From Lachnospiraceae bacterium (GTDB lineage: Bacteria; Bacillota; Clostridia; Lachnospirales; Lachnospiraceae), in the NCBI GenBank assembly GCA_021769135.1, contig JAETTM010000010.1, positions 1 through 64,000 of the forward strand: DNA of 64,000 nucleotides. Direction: 5' to 3'. Below the pieces are notes generated by a model. It did no database searches and was not told the DNA's origin. It saw only the letters and a list, made by a program, of their open reading frames with translations. Of this stretch, positions 15,490 to 24,376 are shown in pieces (positions within the stretch are counted from its first letter, which is position 1; every line of letters starts with the position of its first letter). The position numbers and the translations under genes are program-made.

Positions 15490-16572
15490 ATGAATGGAGC
15501 ACTGCCGAAAACGATGAAAGCATTGGTAGCGCATGACAAAGGAGATTACCGTTTTGAAAAAGAATGGCCGGTTCCGGAATGCGGGGATGATGATATTATC
15601 ATTAAAACGGAAGGCTGTGGAATCTGTGCGGGAGATTTAAAATGCTATCATGGAAACTCTACCTGGGGGGATGAAACTCATGTGAGATGGGTTAGGCCGC
15701 CTTTTATTCCAGGGCATGAATTCCTCGGACATGTGGCGGCAAAGGGGAAAAATGTGACAGAGTACGAGATTGGAGACCGCGTGATAGCGGACCAGATTGT
15801 TCCGTGCGGGAAGTGTAAATTCTGCAAAACAGGGCGCTATTGGATGTGCCAGCCCCATGCGACTTTTGGCTTTCAAAAAGAAAATAACGGCGGCATGGCA
15901 GAATATGTCCGTTACCCCAAAAACGCAGTGGTTTACCATGTGCCGGAGAATATGCCTTTGGAGCAGGCATTGCTGATAGAGCCGTATGGCTGTTCAAAGC
16001 ACGCGGTAGACCGGGCCAATATTGGAATTGAGGATGTGGTGGTAATTTCCGGGGCGGGCACCCTAGGCCTTGGAATGATAACCTATGCGCGGCAGATGAA
16101 TCCGGCAAAGCTGATTGTGCTGGATATGATGGATGAGCGCCTTGAAAAAGCGAAAGAATTCGGCGCGGACATTGTGCTCAACCCGGGAAAGGAGGATGCG
16201 TTAAAGAAAGTGGAAGAATTGACGGATGGATATGGGTGCGATATTTATATAGAAGCGACGGGATATCCGTCAAGCGTTGTTCAGGGGCTTCAGATGGTGA
16301 GAAAGCTGGGAACATTTGTGGAGTTTGGCGTATTTGCGGAGAAGACGGCGGTGGACTGGACCCTGATTGGCGATAATAAGGAGCTGAATGTGTTTGGGGC
16401 ACATCTTAGCCCGTATTGCTATCCATATGTGATAGAAAATATTGCAAACGGATTGTTGAAGACCAATGGAATCGTAAAGCATCTGTTTGATTTGGAAGAC
16501 TGGGAAAAAGCGTTTGAGTATGCAACCGGTAAATATGGCGATTTAAAAGTAGGTTTTCGGTTTGAATCATAG
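15490..16572 (+). CDS. Zinc-dependent alditol dehydrogenase (erythritol/L-threitol type)
   Basis: This encodes 360 residues. GAGGAGG at 15475-15481 is eight bases before ATG 15490, so the longer in-frame starts are rejected. It is a medium-chain dehydrogenase with the catalytic zinc region GCGICAGDLKCYHG and PGHEFLGH. The structural zinc cysteines are in CGKCKFCKTGRYWMC and a Rossmann GAGTLGLG. The overall pattern, including GDENKELNVFGAHL-like and SPYCYP segments, resembles characterised erythritol/L-threitol dehydrogenases more than threonine or sorbitol dehydrogenase. With the ketose epimerase gene 23 bases downstream, it probably oxidises a rare polyol to a ketose. Exact substrate uncertain. 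Confidence 0.85.
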   Translation: MNGALPKTMKALVAHDKGDYRFEKEWPVPECGDDDIIIKTEGCGICAGDLKCYHGNSTWGDETHVRWVRPPFIPGHEFLGHVAAKGKNVTEYEIGDRVIADQIVPCGKCKFCKTGRYWMCQPHATFGFQKENNGGMAEYVRYPKNAVVYHVPENMPLEQALLIEPYGCSKHAVDRANIGIEDVVVISGAGTLGLGMITYARQMNPAKLIVLDMMDERLEKAKEFGADIVLNPGKEDALKKVEELTDGYGCDIYIEATGYPSSVVQGLQMVRKLGTFVEFGVFAEKTAVDWTLIGDNKELNVFGAHLSPYCYPYVIENIANGLLKTNGIVKHLFDLEDWEKAFEYATGKYGDLKVGFRFES

Positions 16573-16595
16573 GTTTTATAAAGGAGAAAAGAAAA

Positions 16596-17465
16596 ATGAA
16601 GTATGGTATTTATTATGCATATTGGGAAAAAGAGTGGGAAGCGGATTATGTTCCATATGTTGAAAAAGTTGCATCGTTGGGGTTTGACGCGTTGGAGATT
16701 GGTGCAAAACCCCTTCCGGAATATACAAAAGAGCAGATTGCCGCATTGAAATCCAGTGCGGCTGCTAATGGGATTTCCCTTACAGCAGGATATGGGCCAT
16801 CCTATGAACATAACATTGGGGCAAAGGATGAAAGGATTCGGATGAATGCGAAAGAATGGTTTAAACGGCTGTTTGATGTTATGGGAGAGCTGGGGATTCA
16901 CCATTTGGGAGGTGCGTTGTATTCTTATTGGCCCGTTGATTTTTCCCATCCGGTGAATAAAGAAGAAGACTGGAAATACAGTGTAGAAGGAACGCGTATT
17001 CTGGCAGATATGGCGGCGCCGTATGATATTCAGCTTGGGATGGAGGTGCTGAACCGTTTTGAAAATCATCTGTTGAATAGTTCGGAGGAAGGGGTACGCT
17101 TTGTAAAAGAGGTTGATAAAGAAAACGTAAAGGTTATGCTGGATACCTTCCATATGAATATTGAAGAAGATAATTTTGCGGAAGCAATTGATACGGCAGG
17201 CGGCCTGCTGGGGCACTTTCATACAGGGGAGTGCAACCGGAAAGTGCCGGGCCAGGGGCGTATGCCCTGGAAAGAAATAGGCGATGCCTTAAGGAAAATA
17301 AACTATGACGGATATGTGGTAATGGAACCGTTTGTGCGCAGGGGCGGGCAAATCGAAAAGGATATCCATATCTGGAGGGAGATTCGTAGCGGCATTACCG
17401 ATGAAATGCTGGATAAAGAAGCGAGAGAGGCGTTGTTGTTTGAGAGGGAAATGTTTGAGGGATAG
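16596..17465 (+). CDS. D-allulose (psicose)/tagatose 3-epimerase
   Basis: This encodes 289 residues with AAAGGAG before the ATG. It starts KYGIYYAYWEKEWEADYVPY and keeps long stretches characteristic of clostridial D-psicose 3-epimerases: HLGGALYSYWPVDF, EVLNRFENHLLN, VMLDTFHMNIEED, HTGECNRKVPGQGR and VMEPFVRRGG. The four metal/catalytic residues (Glu of MEVL, Asp of MLDT, His of FHTG, Glu of MEPF) are all present. It converts between C3-epimeric ketohexoses such as fructose and allulose. Paired with the polyol dehydrogenase under one ROK-controlled promoter, it should feed a rare ketose or polyol into central metabolism. Confidence 0.92.
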   Translation: MKYGIYYAYWEKEWEADYVPYVEKVASLGFDALEIGAKPLPEYTKEQIAALKSSAAANGISLTAGYGPSYEHNIGAKDERIRMNAKEWFKRLFDVMGELGIHHLGGALYSYWPVDFSHPVNKEEDWKYSVEGTRILADMAAPYDIQLGMEVLNRFENHLLNSSEEGVRFVKEVDKENVKVMLDTFHMNIEEDNFAEAIDTAGGLLGHFHTGECNRKVPGQGRMPWKEIGDALRKINYDGYVVMEPFVRRGGQIEKDIHIWREIRSGITDEMLDKEAREALLFEREMFEG

Positions 17466-17591
17466 GCGGCGGAAAAAGGCAGGGTATGGGGTTGAAACGG
17501 CTACGTCACCACAGGCTCATCTGCTCATAATACGTTGATAAGTATAACCCTGATTTTGTGAAAAACATCTATTGAATTAGCATTAACATGG

Positions 17592-17620
17592 TGGAAATGA
17601 AATGGGAATTAGGGTATAAT
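17592..17620 (+). promoter_or_regulatory. Possible internal promoter before the DUF1349 gene
   Basis: TGGAAA, 17-base spacer and TATAAT (17615-17620). The -35 is poor, the -10 exact. The 230 bases between the epimerase and DUF1349 genes show no gene. Confidence 0.4.
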
Positions 17621-17696
17621 GAATTGCGTTGATGCGCATGTGCTTATCTGCTCTTCGCAGAAGGGCAGCGATATTAGGCGGGAATGGAGGACATAT

Positions 17697-18296
17697 ATGA
17701 ATTTAACATCTTTTAGCTGGACGAGGGAACCGGGGGAGTGCAGTATAAACGGGAACAGGGTGGAAATTGTCACAAAGCCCTATACCGATTTATGGCAGAA
17801 GACTTACTATCATTTTCAAAATGATAATGCCCCGGTATTTCAGATGGAAACCGAAGAGGAATTTTTCAGCTTTGTGGTGAAAACAGATTTTACGGAGAGC
17901 CATCACCGTTTTGACCAGTGCGGCATTGTCATGTATCTGGACAGCGAAAACTGGCTCAAAGGTTCTGTGGAATATGAAAATGGGGAATTTCAGCACCTGG
18001 GCAGCGTAGTGACCAATGGGGGCTATTCCGATTGGGCGACTACAGCTATTTCTGCGGATATAAAGTCCATGTGGTATCGTTTTAGCCGCCGGGAGGACGA
18101 TTATTGCATCGAATGCTCCCAGGATGGCGTGAACTTTAGCCAGATGCGCATTTGCCATATGCAGAAAGGAACGGGGAAAATTCGTTTTGGCATCTATGCC
18201 TGTTCCCCGGAGGATTCTTCCTTTAGGGCAATTTTCACGGATATGGAACTAATGGACTGCCAATGGAAAGCCCATGACGGGCAGCAGCCGGATTAG
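17697..18296 (+). CDS. DUF1349 (concanavalin-like fold) protein
   Basis: This encodes 199 residues. GGAGG at 17686-17690 is six bases before ATG 17697, so the upstream in-frame ATG is not used. It reads SFSWTREPGECSINGNRVEI at the start, then TDLWQKTYYHF, QCGIVMYLDSENWLKGSVEY and a C-terminal IRFGIYACSPED. This is the pattern of DUF1349/YwqG-like cytosolic beta-sandwich proteins of about 190-200 residues often found beside sugar-utilisation genes. It has no signal peptide. The reaction is unknown; position suggests a sugar-related accessory role. Confidence 0.8.
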   Translation: MNLTSFSWTREPGECSINGNRVEIVTKPYTDLWQKTYYHFQNDNAPVFQMETEEEFFSFVVKTDFTESHHRFDQCGIVMYLDSENWLKGSVEYENGEFQHLGSVVTNGGYSDWATTAISADIKSMWYRFSRREDDYCIECSQDGVNFSQMRICHMQKGTGKIRFGIYACSPEDSSFRAIFTDMELMDCQWKAHDGQQPD

Positions 18297-18373
18297 GGTA
18301 ACGGTTCGGCTCGGAGCTTCATGCTTGTTGGAAAGTTACGAATAGGCAGATGGGATAAAGTTTAGGAAAGGGT

Positions 18374-21300
18374 ATGGGCAATCGAATGTTTTTAACGGAT
18401 AGAAAACTGAAAAAGCGCATTGACGAATTGGAGAAGTACAGATACCGGGATGCGGCTGGGCTTGGGGCATTTGCCGCGGCGCAGGATATGGAAGGCACGG
18501 TGAATCCCAGGCTGCCCGAAAGCTATGAGGGCTGGGATAGCATAGAAGTGGGCGATACATGGAAAGGGCGGGATAAATATCTTTGGATGCATAAAGAGAT
18601 ACATATTCCTGCGCAGTGGAAGGGGAGGAAAGCGGTAGGAATTTTTGATTTCGGCAATACGGGGGGCGGGAATAATTCCGGCTTTGAAGCCATGCTTTAT
18701 GTGAACGGCAGCATGTATCAGGGCGTGGACGGGAATCATAAGGAAGTGTTTTTTGATGAGGAGCTTTACGGCACGGACGTGGATATTACTTTCCGGCTCT
18801 GGTCAGGGCTTGAAGGGGGAGGGGCGCCCAGGGAACAGGAGCACCGGATTGCCAGGGCCGATTTGGCATGGCTGGATGAAAAGACGGATGATTTTTATTA
18901 TATGGCGTCCATGGTATGGCAGGCTTTGGGGGAACTGAATGAAACACAGCCCGTGCAGCACGAACTCCGGAAAGCATTGGACGAGGCATGCCGGTTGATT
19001 GACTGGGCTTATCCCGGGAGCGAGGAATTTTATGAGTCCGTGTATCGGGCGGACGATTTTCTGAACGAATATATCGATGGGATGGATAAAAATTCCATGG
19101 TGAACATATATTGCGTGGGCCATACCCATATCGATATGGCGTGGCTTTGGAGGTTGAAGCATACGAAGGAAAAGGCTTCCCGCTCATTTTCCACGGTGCT
19201 GCGGCTGATGGAAATGTATCCGGAATATATTTTCCTCCAGACACAGCCCCAGCTTTATGAGTATATGAAGGAAGAATTTCCGGATATTTATGAAGAAATC
19301 AAAGAAAGGGTACGCCAGGGGCGCTGGGAAATTGACGGGGCCATGTGGGTGGAGGCCGACTGCAACCTGACAGGAGGGGAATCACTGACAAGGCAGATTC
19401 TGATAGGCAGCAGATTTATGAAGGAGGAATTCGGCAAAGAAACGGAATACCTTTGGCTGCCCGATGTGTTCGGCTATTCCTGGGCGCTGCCCCAGATTTT
19501 GAAAAAGGCCGGAATCCATACCTTTATGACTACGAAAATCAGTTGGAACCAATTTAACCGTATGCCCCATGATACCTTTTGGTGGAAAGGGATAGACGGA
19601 AGCGAAGTACTGACGCATTTTATCACCACGCCGGAGCCGGAACGGGAGAGGGATTCGTGGTTTTATACTTATAACGGGATGATTTCCCCCAGGACGGTGC
19701 AGGGGATTTGGAACGCTTACAGCGAGAAGCAGATGAATAAGGATTTGCTGATTTCTTTCGGGTTCGGCGACGGCGGAGGGGGAGTCAACAGGGATATGCT
19801 GGAAAACAGAAGGCGGATTGATAAGATTCCAGGGCTTCCCAATCTGAAAACATCTACGGCCGGGGAGTATTTCCGCAGGCTCCACCATATGGCGGAAAAG
19901 GGCGGGCAGCATATCCATATATGGGATGGCGAACTGTATCTGGAATATCATAGGGGAACATACACCAGCCAGGGATACAATAAACGGATGAACCGTAAAA
20001 TGGAATTGCTGTACCGCAAGATGGAGTGGCTGACGGTGATGGGCGCACTTTTGGCGGGGGATTTGAAAAAGGCAGGGCAGGAGAGGCTGACCGAAGGGTG
20101 GAAGCATCTTTTAACGAACCAGTTCCATGACATTATCCCGGGTTCATCCATCAGGGAGGTTTATGAAGACTGCAGAAAGGATTACGCTTATATTGAGGGG
20201 ATTGCCGATGAGGTAGGGAAGGAAGCTTATGGAAGAATACTGGAAGAAAAGGAAAATACCTATACGGTGTTCAACGCTTCCGGATGGGTCATGAGCCAGA
20301 TTGTTCCCATACCGGGAAATGCCCCTGGAATTTACAGGGATGCCGCAGGCCATGAGCTCCTTTCGCAAAAAGGGGATGGGGTGACTTATGTGGAGGTGAA
20401 AGAGGTGCCTCCCATGGGAACAAAAGCCATTTTCTTTGAAGAAGGAGATGGGAAGGGAACGGCAGGCTCTGTTTACGGGGAGGAGAAAGCGCAGAAGGCA
20501 GCTTATGCCGGAGGGAAAATTGGCGGAACAGAAGGCCTCGGGGAAAGGCGGATAAACGAAGACGGGCAGGGAACGTTTGCGGTACGGGGCAGGGAAATGG
20601 AAACGCCCTTCTATAAGATAACGTTTAACGAGTATGGGCAGATTTCCAGGCTGTATGATAAGGATTTCGACCGGGAGGTAATCCCGGTGGGGATGCGGGC
20701 AAATGTTCTGCAGGTGTTTGAGGACAAGCCCCTTGACTATGACGCATGGGATGTGGATATTTTCTATCAGGAGAAAATGCGGGAAATCAGGGAACTAACC
20801 CGTTTTGAAATCGCGGAAACAGGGCCGTTGTTCGTGAAGATACATTTGGAATGGAAATATATGAATTCTCATATCTTCCAGGATGTAGTCCTTTATGGCA
20901 GCAGCAGAAGAATTGATTTTCGGACACGGGTGGAATACCATGAGCGGTATCAGCTTTTGAAAGCGGCATTTCCGGTGGGTATTCGCTCCACTTTCGGCAC
21001 TTATGATGTGCAGTATGGCAATGTGAGGAGGCCGAACCATTGGAATACCAGCTGGGATTTGGCGAAATTTGAAACGGTTGCCCACAGATGGGCCGATTTG
21101 TCAGAGCGCAACTATGGGGTGAGCCTTTTAAATGACTGCAAATACGGACATGATATTAAGGATAATGTGATGCGCATTTCTTTGTTGAGGGCTGCGCAGT
21201 ACCCGGATTATCTCCAGGACCAGGGGGAACATGTATTTACCTATGCCTTGCTTCCCCATGGCGGTGATTTTGTGGAAGGGAAGACGGTTCAGGAAGCTTT

Positions 21301-21607
21301 TGCATTAAACCAGCCGATGGAAGCCATGGCGGGGGTATGCACCCTGGACTACGACAGTTTTTTGAATTTCGATAATGATCAGGTGGAACTGGATGCGGTG
21401 AAAAAGTCCGAGGACGGGAAATATATTGTGCTCCGTTTCCATGAATTTGCGGGTTCTGCGCAAAAAGTGACGGTAACTCCCGGATTTGCTTACCGGTCAT
21501 GGGCGGAATGCGATTTGAGGGAGCGGCCGGAGACGGATTTTTGCCAGGGGGAAATATGCGTAAAACTGCGTGCCTATGAGATTAAAACGGTGCTTGTTGC
21601 CCTGTAG
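18374..21607 (+). CDS. Alpha-mannosidase, glycoside hydrolase family 38
   Basis: This encodes 1077 residues, typical for bacterial GH38. The catalytic-domain marker VGHTHIDMAWLWRLKHT near residue 250 carries the zinc-binding HxH.D. LWLPDVFGYSWALPQ contains the Asp expected as nucleophile, and NQFHDIIPGSSI a further zinc-site His. Beta-sandwich domains make up the C-terminal half. There is no signal peptide, so it acts in the cytoplasm on imported alpha-mannosides. It follows the DUF1349 gene by 77 bases and precedes lrgA-like by 15, so the carbohydrate operon appears to continue into the membrane pair. Confidence 0.92.
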   Translation: MGNRMFLTDRKLKKRIDELEKYRYRDAAGLGAFAAAQDMEGTVNPRLPESYEGWDSIEVGDTWKGRDKYLWMHKEIHIPAQWKGRKAVGIFDFGNTGGGNNSGFEAMLYVNGSMYQGVDGNHKEVFFDEELYGTDVDITFRLWSGLEGGGAPREQEHRIARADLAWLDEKTDDFYYMASMVWQALGELNETQPVQHELRKALDEACRLIDWAYPGSEEFYESVYRADDFLNEYIDGMDKNSMVNIYCVGHTHIDMAWLWRLKHTKEKASRSFSTVLRLMEMYPEYIFLQTQPQLYEYMKEEFPDIYEEIKERVRQGRWEIDGAMWVEADCNLTGGESLTRQILIGSRFMKEEFGKETEYLWLPDVFGYSWALPQILKKAGIHTFMTTKISWNQFNRMPHDTFWWKGIDGSEVLTHFITTPEPERERDSWFYTYNGMISPRTVQGIWNAYSEKQMNKDLLISFGFGDGGGGVNRDMLENRRRIDKIPGLPNLKTSTAGEYFRRLHHMAEKGGQHIHIWDGELYLEYHRGTYTSQGYNKRMNRKMELLYRKMEWLTVMGALLAGDLKKAGQERLTEGWKHLLTNQFHDIIPGSSIREVYEDCRKDYAYIEGIADEVGKEAYGRILEEKENTYTVFNASGWVMSQIVPIPGNAPGIYRDAAGHELLSQKGDGVTYVEVKEVPPMGTKAIFFEEGDGKGTAGSVYGEEKAQKAAYAGGKIGGTEGLGERRINEDGQGTFAVRGREMETPFYKITFNEYGQISRLYDKDFDREVIPVGMRANVLQVFEDKPLDYDAWDVDIFYQEKMREIRELTRFEIAETGPLFVKIHLEWKYMNSHIFQDVVLYGSSRRIDFRTRVEYHERYQLLKAAFPVGIRSTFGTYDVQYGNVRRPNHWNTSWDLAKFETVAHRWADLSERNYGVSLLNDCKYGHDIKDNVMRISLLRAAQYPDYLQDQGEHVFTYALLPHGGDFVEGKTVQEAFALNQPMEAMAGVCTLDYDSFLNFDNDQVELDAVKKSEDGKYIVLRFHEFAGSAQKVTVTPGFAYRSWAECDLRERPETDFCQGEICVKLRAYEIKTVLVAL

Positions 21608-21622
21608 AAAAGAGGGATTTAA

Positions 21623-22024
21623 TTGAAATATTTAAAGCAATTTGGAATTATATTATTGATATCGTTTATAGGGGAGATGCTTCATGTACTTCTTCCGCTG
21701 CCTGTTCCTGCCAGCATATATGGGATTGCAATTTTATTCCTTTGCCTGGAGTGCAAAATCATTAAGGTGGAGGATATCAAGGAAACCAGCGTCTTCCTGA
21801 TAGAAATTATGCCGGTTATGTTTATTCCGGCCGCAGTGGGGCTGATGGATTCCTGGAAGATTATCAGGCCGTCATTGCTTCCTTATGGGATAATTACGGT
21901 AGTTACTACAGTGGCCGTGATGGCAGTATCCGGAAGGGTGGTCCAGTTCATCATGCGCCGAAGAGGAAAGAGATGCCCGGAGGAAATGAATCCTGGGGGC
22001 CGGGATAGGGGAAATTATGAATGA
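21623..22024 (+). CDS. CidA/LrgA-family membrane protein
   Basis: This encodes 133 residues from a TTG start 15 bases after the mannosidase stop. Four hydrophobic segments and the conserved LLPLPVPASIYGIAILFLCL block identify the CidA/LrgA (holin-like) family. The C terminus is hydrophilic and basic. It overlaps the LrgB-like gene by eight bases. LrgAB/CidAB proteins have been linked to autolysis and to pyruvate or organic-acid transport. Its position behind a sugar-degradation operon favours transport or overflow metabolism here, which is inference. Confidence 0.85.
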   Translation: MKYLKQFGIILLISFIGEMLHVLLPLPVPASIYGIAILFLCLECKIIKVEDIKETSVFLIEIMPVMFIPAAVGLMDSWKIIRPSLLPYGIITVVTTVAVMAVSGRVVQFIMRRRGKRCPEEMNPGGRDRGNYE

Positions 22025-22709
22025 ATTTTTTGAAACATCGGTATTTTTTGGCGTTTTTATCAGCCTGCTTTCTTATGGGCTGGGCATTGTACTGAAGAAA
22101 AAATGGAAGCTTGCTATTTTTAACCCTTTGCTGATTGCTGTCGCTGTCACCATTTTGTGCCTATGCCTGCTCCATGTGGATTATGCTGTTTATAAGGAAG
22201 GAGCGGCATGCATCAGCTTTTTGCTGACGCCGGCAACAATCTGCCTTGCCGTGCCGCTGTATGAACAGATAGAACTGTTGAAGAAAAATTATAAAGCGAT
22301 TATGATAGGCATTATTTCCGGGGTATTGACCAGCTTGACCAGCGTTTTCCTTTTGGTGCTGTTGTTCCGCATGGACTATGCCTCTTATGTGACTTTATTG
22401 CCAAAGTCCATCACGACGGCAATCGGGATGGGCGTTTCCGAGGAACTGGGCGGCTATGTGCCGATTACGGTAGCCGTGATAATTGTGACCGGGGTAATCG
22501 GGAATATGCTGGCGGAAACAATCTGCAAGGTCTTTAAAATAAGCGACCCTGTGGCGAAAGGCGTTGCCATCGGCTCATCCTCCCATGCAATCGGAACGGC
22601 GAAAGCGATGGAGATGGGGGATGTGGAAGGCGCCATGAGCAGCTTGTCCATTGTCGTTTCCGGAATATTAACGGTAATTGGGGCGAATGTTTTTGCGCAG
22701 TTTATGTAA
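22017..22709 (+). CDS. CidB/LrgB-family membrane protein
   Basis: This encodes 230 residues, the family length, with seven to eight membrane segments. It carries the diagnostic TLLPKSITTAIGMGVSEELGG and GVAIGSSSHAIGTAKAMEMG blocks. Its start overlaps the lrgA-like stop, so the two products are made together and form a membrane complex in known cases. There is no LytSR-type regulator nearby, unlike classical lrgAB. Confidence 0.9.
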   Translation: MNEFFETSVFFGVFISLLSYGLGIVLKKKWKLAIFNPLLIAVAVTILCLCLLHVDYAVYKEGAACISFLLTPATICLAVPLYEQIELLKKNYKAIMIGIISGVLTSLTSVFLLVLLFRMDYASYVTLLPKSITTAIGMGVSEELGGYVPITVAVIIVTGVIGNMLAETICKVFKISDPVAKGVAIGSSSHAIGTAKAMEMGDVEGAMSSLSIVVSGILTVIGANVFAQFM

Positions 22710-22737
22710 AAGGCAAATAATGCAGGAGGTATTGGCG

Positions 22738-22929
22738 ATGGCAGATTACAAACTGACAGAAAAAAAGATTGAGAAGTTTCAGGACTATTTATGGAATGAG
22801 GAGCATGCATGTTCAACGGTGGAAAAGTATGTTCGGAATAGTAAGGATAACTTCCATGGCCAGGAGAAGAAGGGGTGGAATTTAGTTTTGCAAATCACCA
22901 AAAATGGAAAAATGGAAAATATTTCATAA
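22738..22929 (+). pseudogene. N-terminal scrap of a tyrosine recombinase
   Basis: This encodes 63 codons with a perfect AGGAGGT before ATG 22738. The first 34 residues (LTEKKIEKFQDYLWNEEHAC, then STVEKYVRN) match the SAM-like core-binding domain of phage-type tyrosine integrases, which have about 300 residues. After SKD the sequence becomes unrelated and stops. No catalytic domain remains. It marks an old insertion at the end of the sugar operon. Confidence 0.6.
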
Positions 22930-22935
22930 AATCTG

Positions 22936-22964
22936 TTGAATCCTGTCCATGAATCTGTTACACT
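22936..22964 (+). promoter_or_regulatory. Promoter before the PD-(D/E)XK gene
   Basis: TTGAAT, 17-base spacer, TACACT at 22959-22964. The intervening sequence to 23086 shows no gene. Confidence 0.45.
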
Positions 22965-23086
22965 ATATCCACTCACAATTAATCTATAAACAAAGGCACC
23001 GGCTTCTAAGGTGTCGAATTCCATGGCATTTCTGCCATTAACCCCATTTTTAGAGATTAAAATAAAGGAAAAGGAGAGGATTGCTT

Positions 23087-24157
23087 ATGAGGAATGAACA
23101 GCTGACAAAGGATGAGGTACTGCGCCGGGTCGCAGAGGCCGGGATGGAGGAGGTCTATAATGGCATGCCGAAGGAATGGCAGGGGAAGTTTTTGCGTTTC
23201 TGTACCGGGGAAGGGGGGCTGCCCATTACCTATGACCCCTTCTTCAAAAAGGTATTCGACCCGGAGGTCCATCCGGAACGGCTCTCCCGGCTGCTTTCCT
23301 TGGTGCTGGGGAGGAAACTCAAGGTGCGCCGGGCGCTGCCCAATGAAGGAACGAGGATACTGGACGAGGGAAGCCTGCTGATAATGGACATCGTGGTGGA
23401 GATGGAGGACGGCTCCATAGCGGACGTGGAAATCCAGAAGGTGCCGTACCTGTTCCCCGGGGAACGTGCGGCATGCTATTCGGCGGATCTGCTGATGAGG
23501 CAGTATGTAAGGGTGAAGGGAGAAAAGGGGAAGAAGTTCTCCTACCGTGATATCAAGAAAGTGTACACGGTGGTGCTGCTGGAGAAAAGCGACGCAACCT
23601 TCAAGGCAGTGCCCAAGGTTTGGATGCATAGGTCGGGGAAGGATTTCGACACAGGACTGGAAATGGAACTCCCCCAGAAATATGTGTTCATAGCCCTTGA
23701 CATATTCCATAGGATTAGCCACAATAAAGTGGAAGGGGAACTGGAAGCCTGGATGCACCTGTTGTCCACAGACAATGTGGAGGTGCTAACCCGGATTGCC
23801 GGGGAATACCACGTTTTCATGGAAATCTTTGAAGAGATAGAGGCTTTCCGCCAAGATATAGGAGGTGTATTGGACATGTTTTCGGACGCACTGCGAATAT
23901 TGGATAGGAATACGGTACAGCTGATGATTGATGAGATGCAGGAGGAACTGGAAGAATCGAAGGGGAAGGTGAAGGAGCAGGCCAACGAGATAGAGAAGCA
24001 GGCCAACGAGATAGAGAAACAGGCCAGCGAAATAGAGAAACAGGACGATAAAATAAAGCAGCAGGCCAAAGTGCTGGAAGAAAAGCAAGGCGAATTGGAG
24101 AAGAAGGAGGAGAGGATTAAAGAACTGGAAAATTTGTTAAAGGAGCTTGGAAGGTAA
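23087..24157 (+). CDS. Rpn-like PD-(D/E)XK nuclease-family protein with coiled-coil tail
   Basis: This encodes 356 residues. AAGGAGAGG lies seven bases before ATG 23087. Residues 40-270 match the PDDEXK_2/Rpn transposase-like family: DPFFKKVFDPEVHPERLSRL, LLIMDIVVEMEDGSIADVEIQ with the active-site D...ExQ, and ALDIFHRISHN. The C terminus (about 285-356) is a glutamate/lysine coiled coil with three 21-base tandem repeats coding QANEIEK, QANEIEK and QASEIEK. Rpn relatives promote recombination or act as phage-defence nucleases; the repeat number could vary. It has its own promoter and a bidirectional terminator. Confidence 0.82.
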   Translation: MRNEQLTKDEVLRRVAEAGMEEVYNGMPKEWQGKFLRFCTGEGGLPITYDPFFKKVFDPEVHPERLSRLLSLVLGRKLKVRRALPNEGTRILDEGSLLIMDIVVEMEDGSIADVEIQKVPYLFPGERAACYSADLLMRQYVRVKGEKGKKFSYRDIKKVYTVVLLEKSDATFKAVPKVWMHRSGKDFDTGLEMELPQKYVFIALDIFHRISHNKVEGELEAWMHLLSTDNVEVLTRIAGEYHVFMEIFEEIEAFRQDIGGVLDMFSDALRILDRNTVQLMIDEMQEELEESKGKVKEQANEIEKQANEIEKQASEIEKQDDKIKQQAKVLEEKQGELEKKEERIKELENLLKELGR

Positions 24158-24208
24158 ATGCAAAAAAGCGTTTAATTAAGTGATAATTTCTGGTTATTGT
24201 ACAGGTCT

Positions 24209-24242
24209 GGGGGGAGTACTTTTTTCGTGTACTCCCCTTTTT
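24209..24242. terminator. Bidirectional terminator between convergent genes
   Basis: GGGGAGTAC and GTACTCCCC pair exactly over nine bases, followed by TTTTT. It serves the nuclease gene and, less strongly, the minus-strand deaminase gene. Confidence 0.85.
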
Positions 24243-24376
24243 GGCTCACATAGGAAAGTGACCTTTGCAAGAACGCCCTACGGGCAGAATATGCGCAGCT
24301 ATTTGGCTCGTTGCCCGCGGAAATAAAAAGTGTGCTGACGATGCGAGTGCTGACCGGATGGAGCGTTGGTACAGCC

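Noticed and set aside
23542-24069. 175-codon minus-strand Ser-rich frame
   Set aside because: It is the antisense of the Glu/Lys coiled-coil region of the Rpn-like gene.
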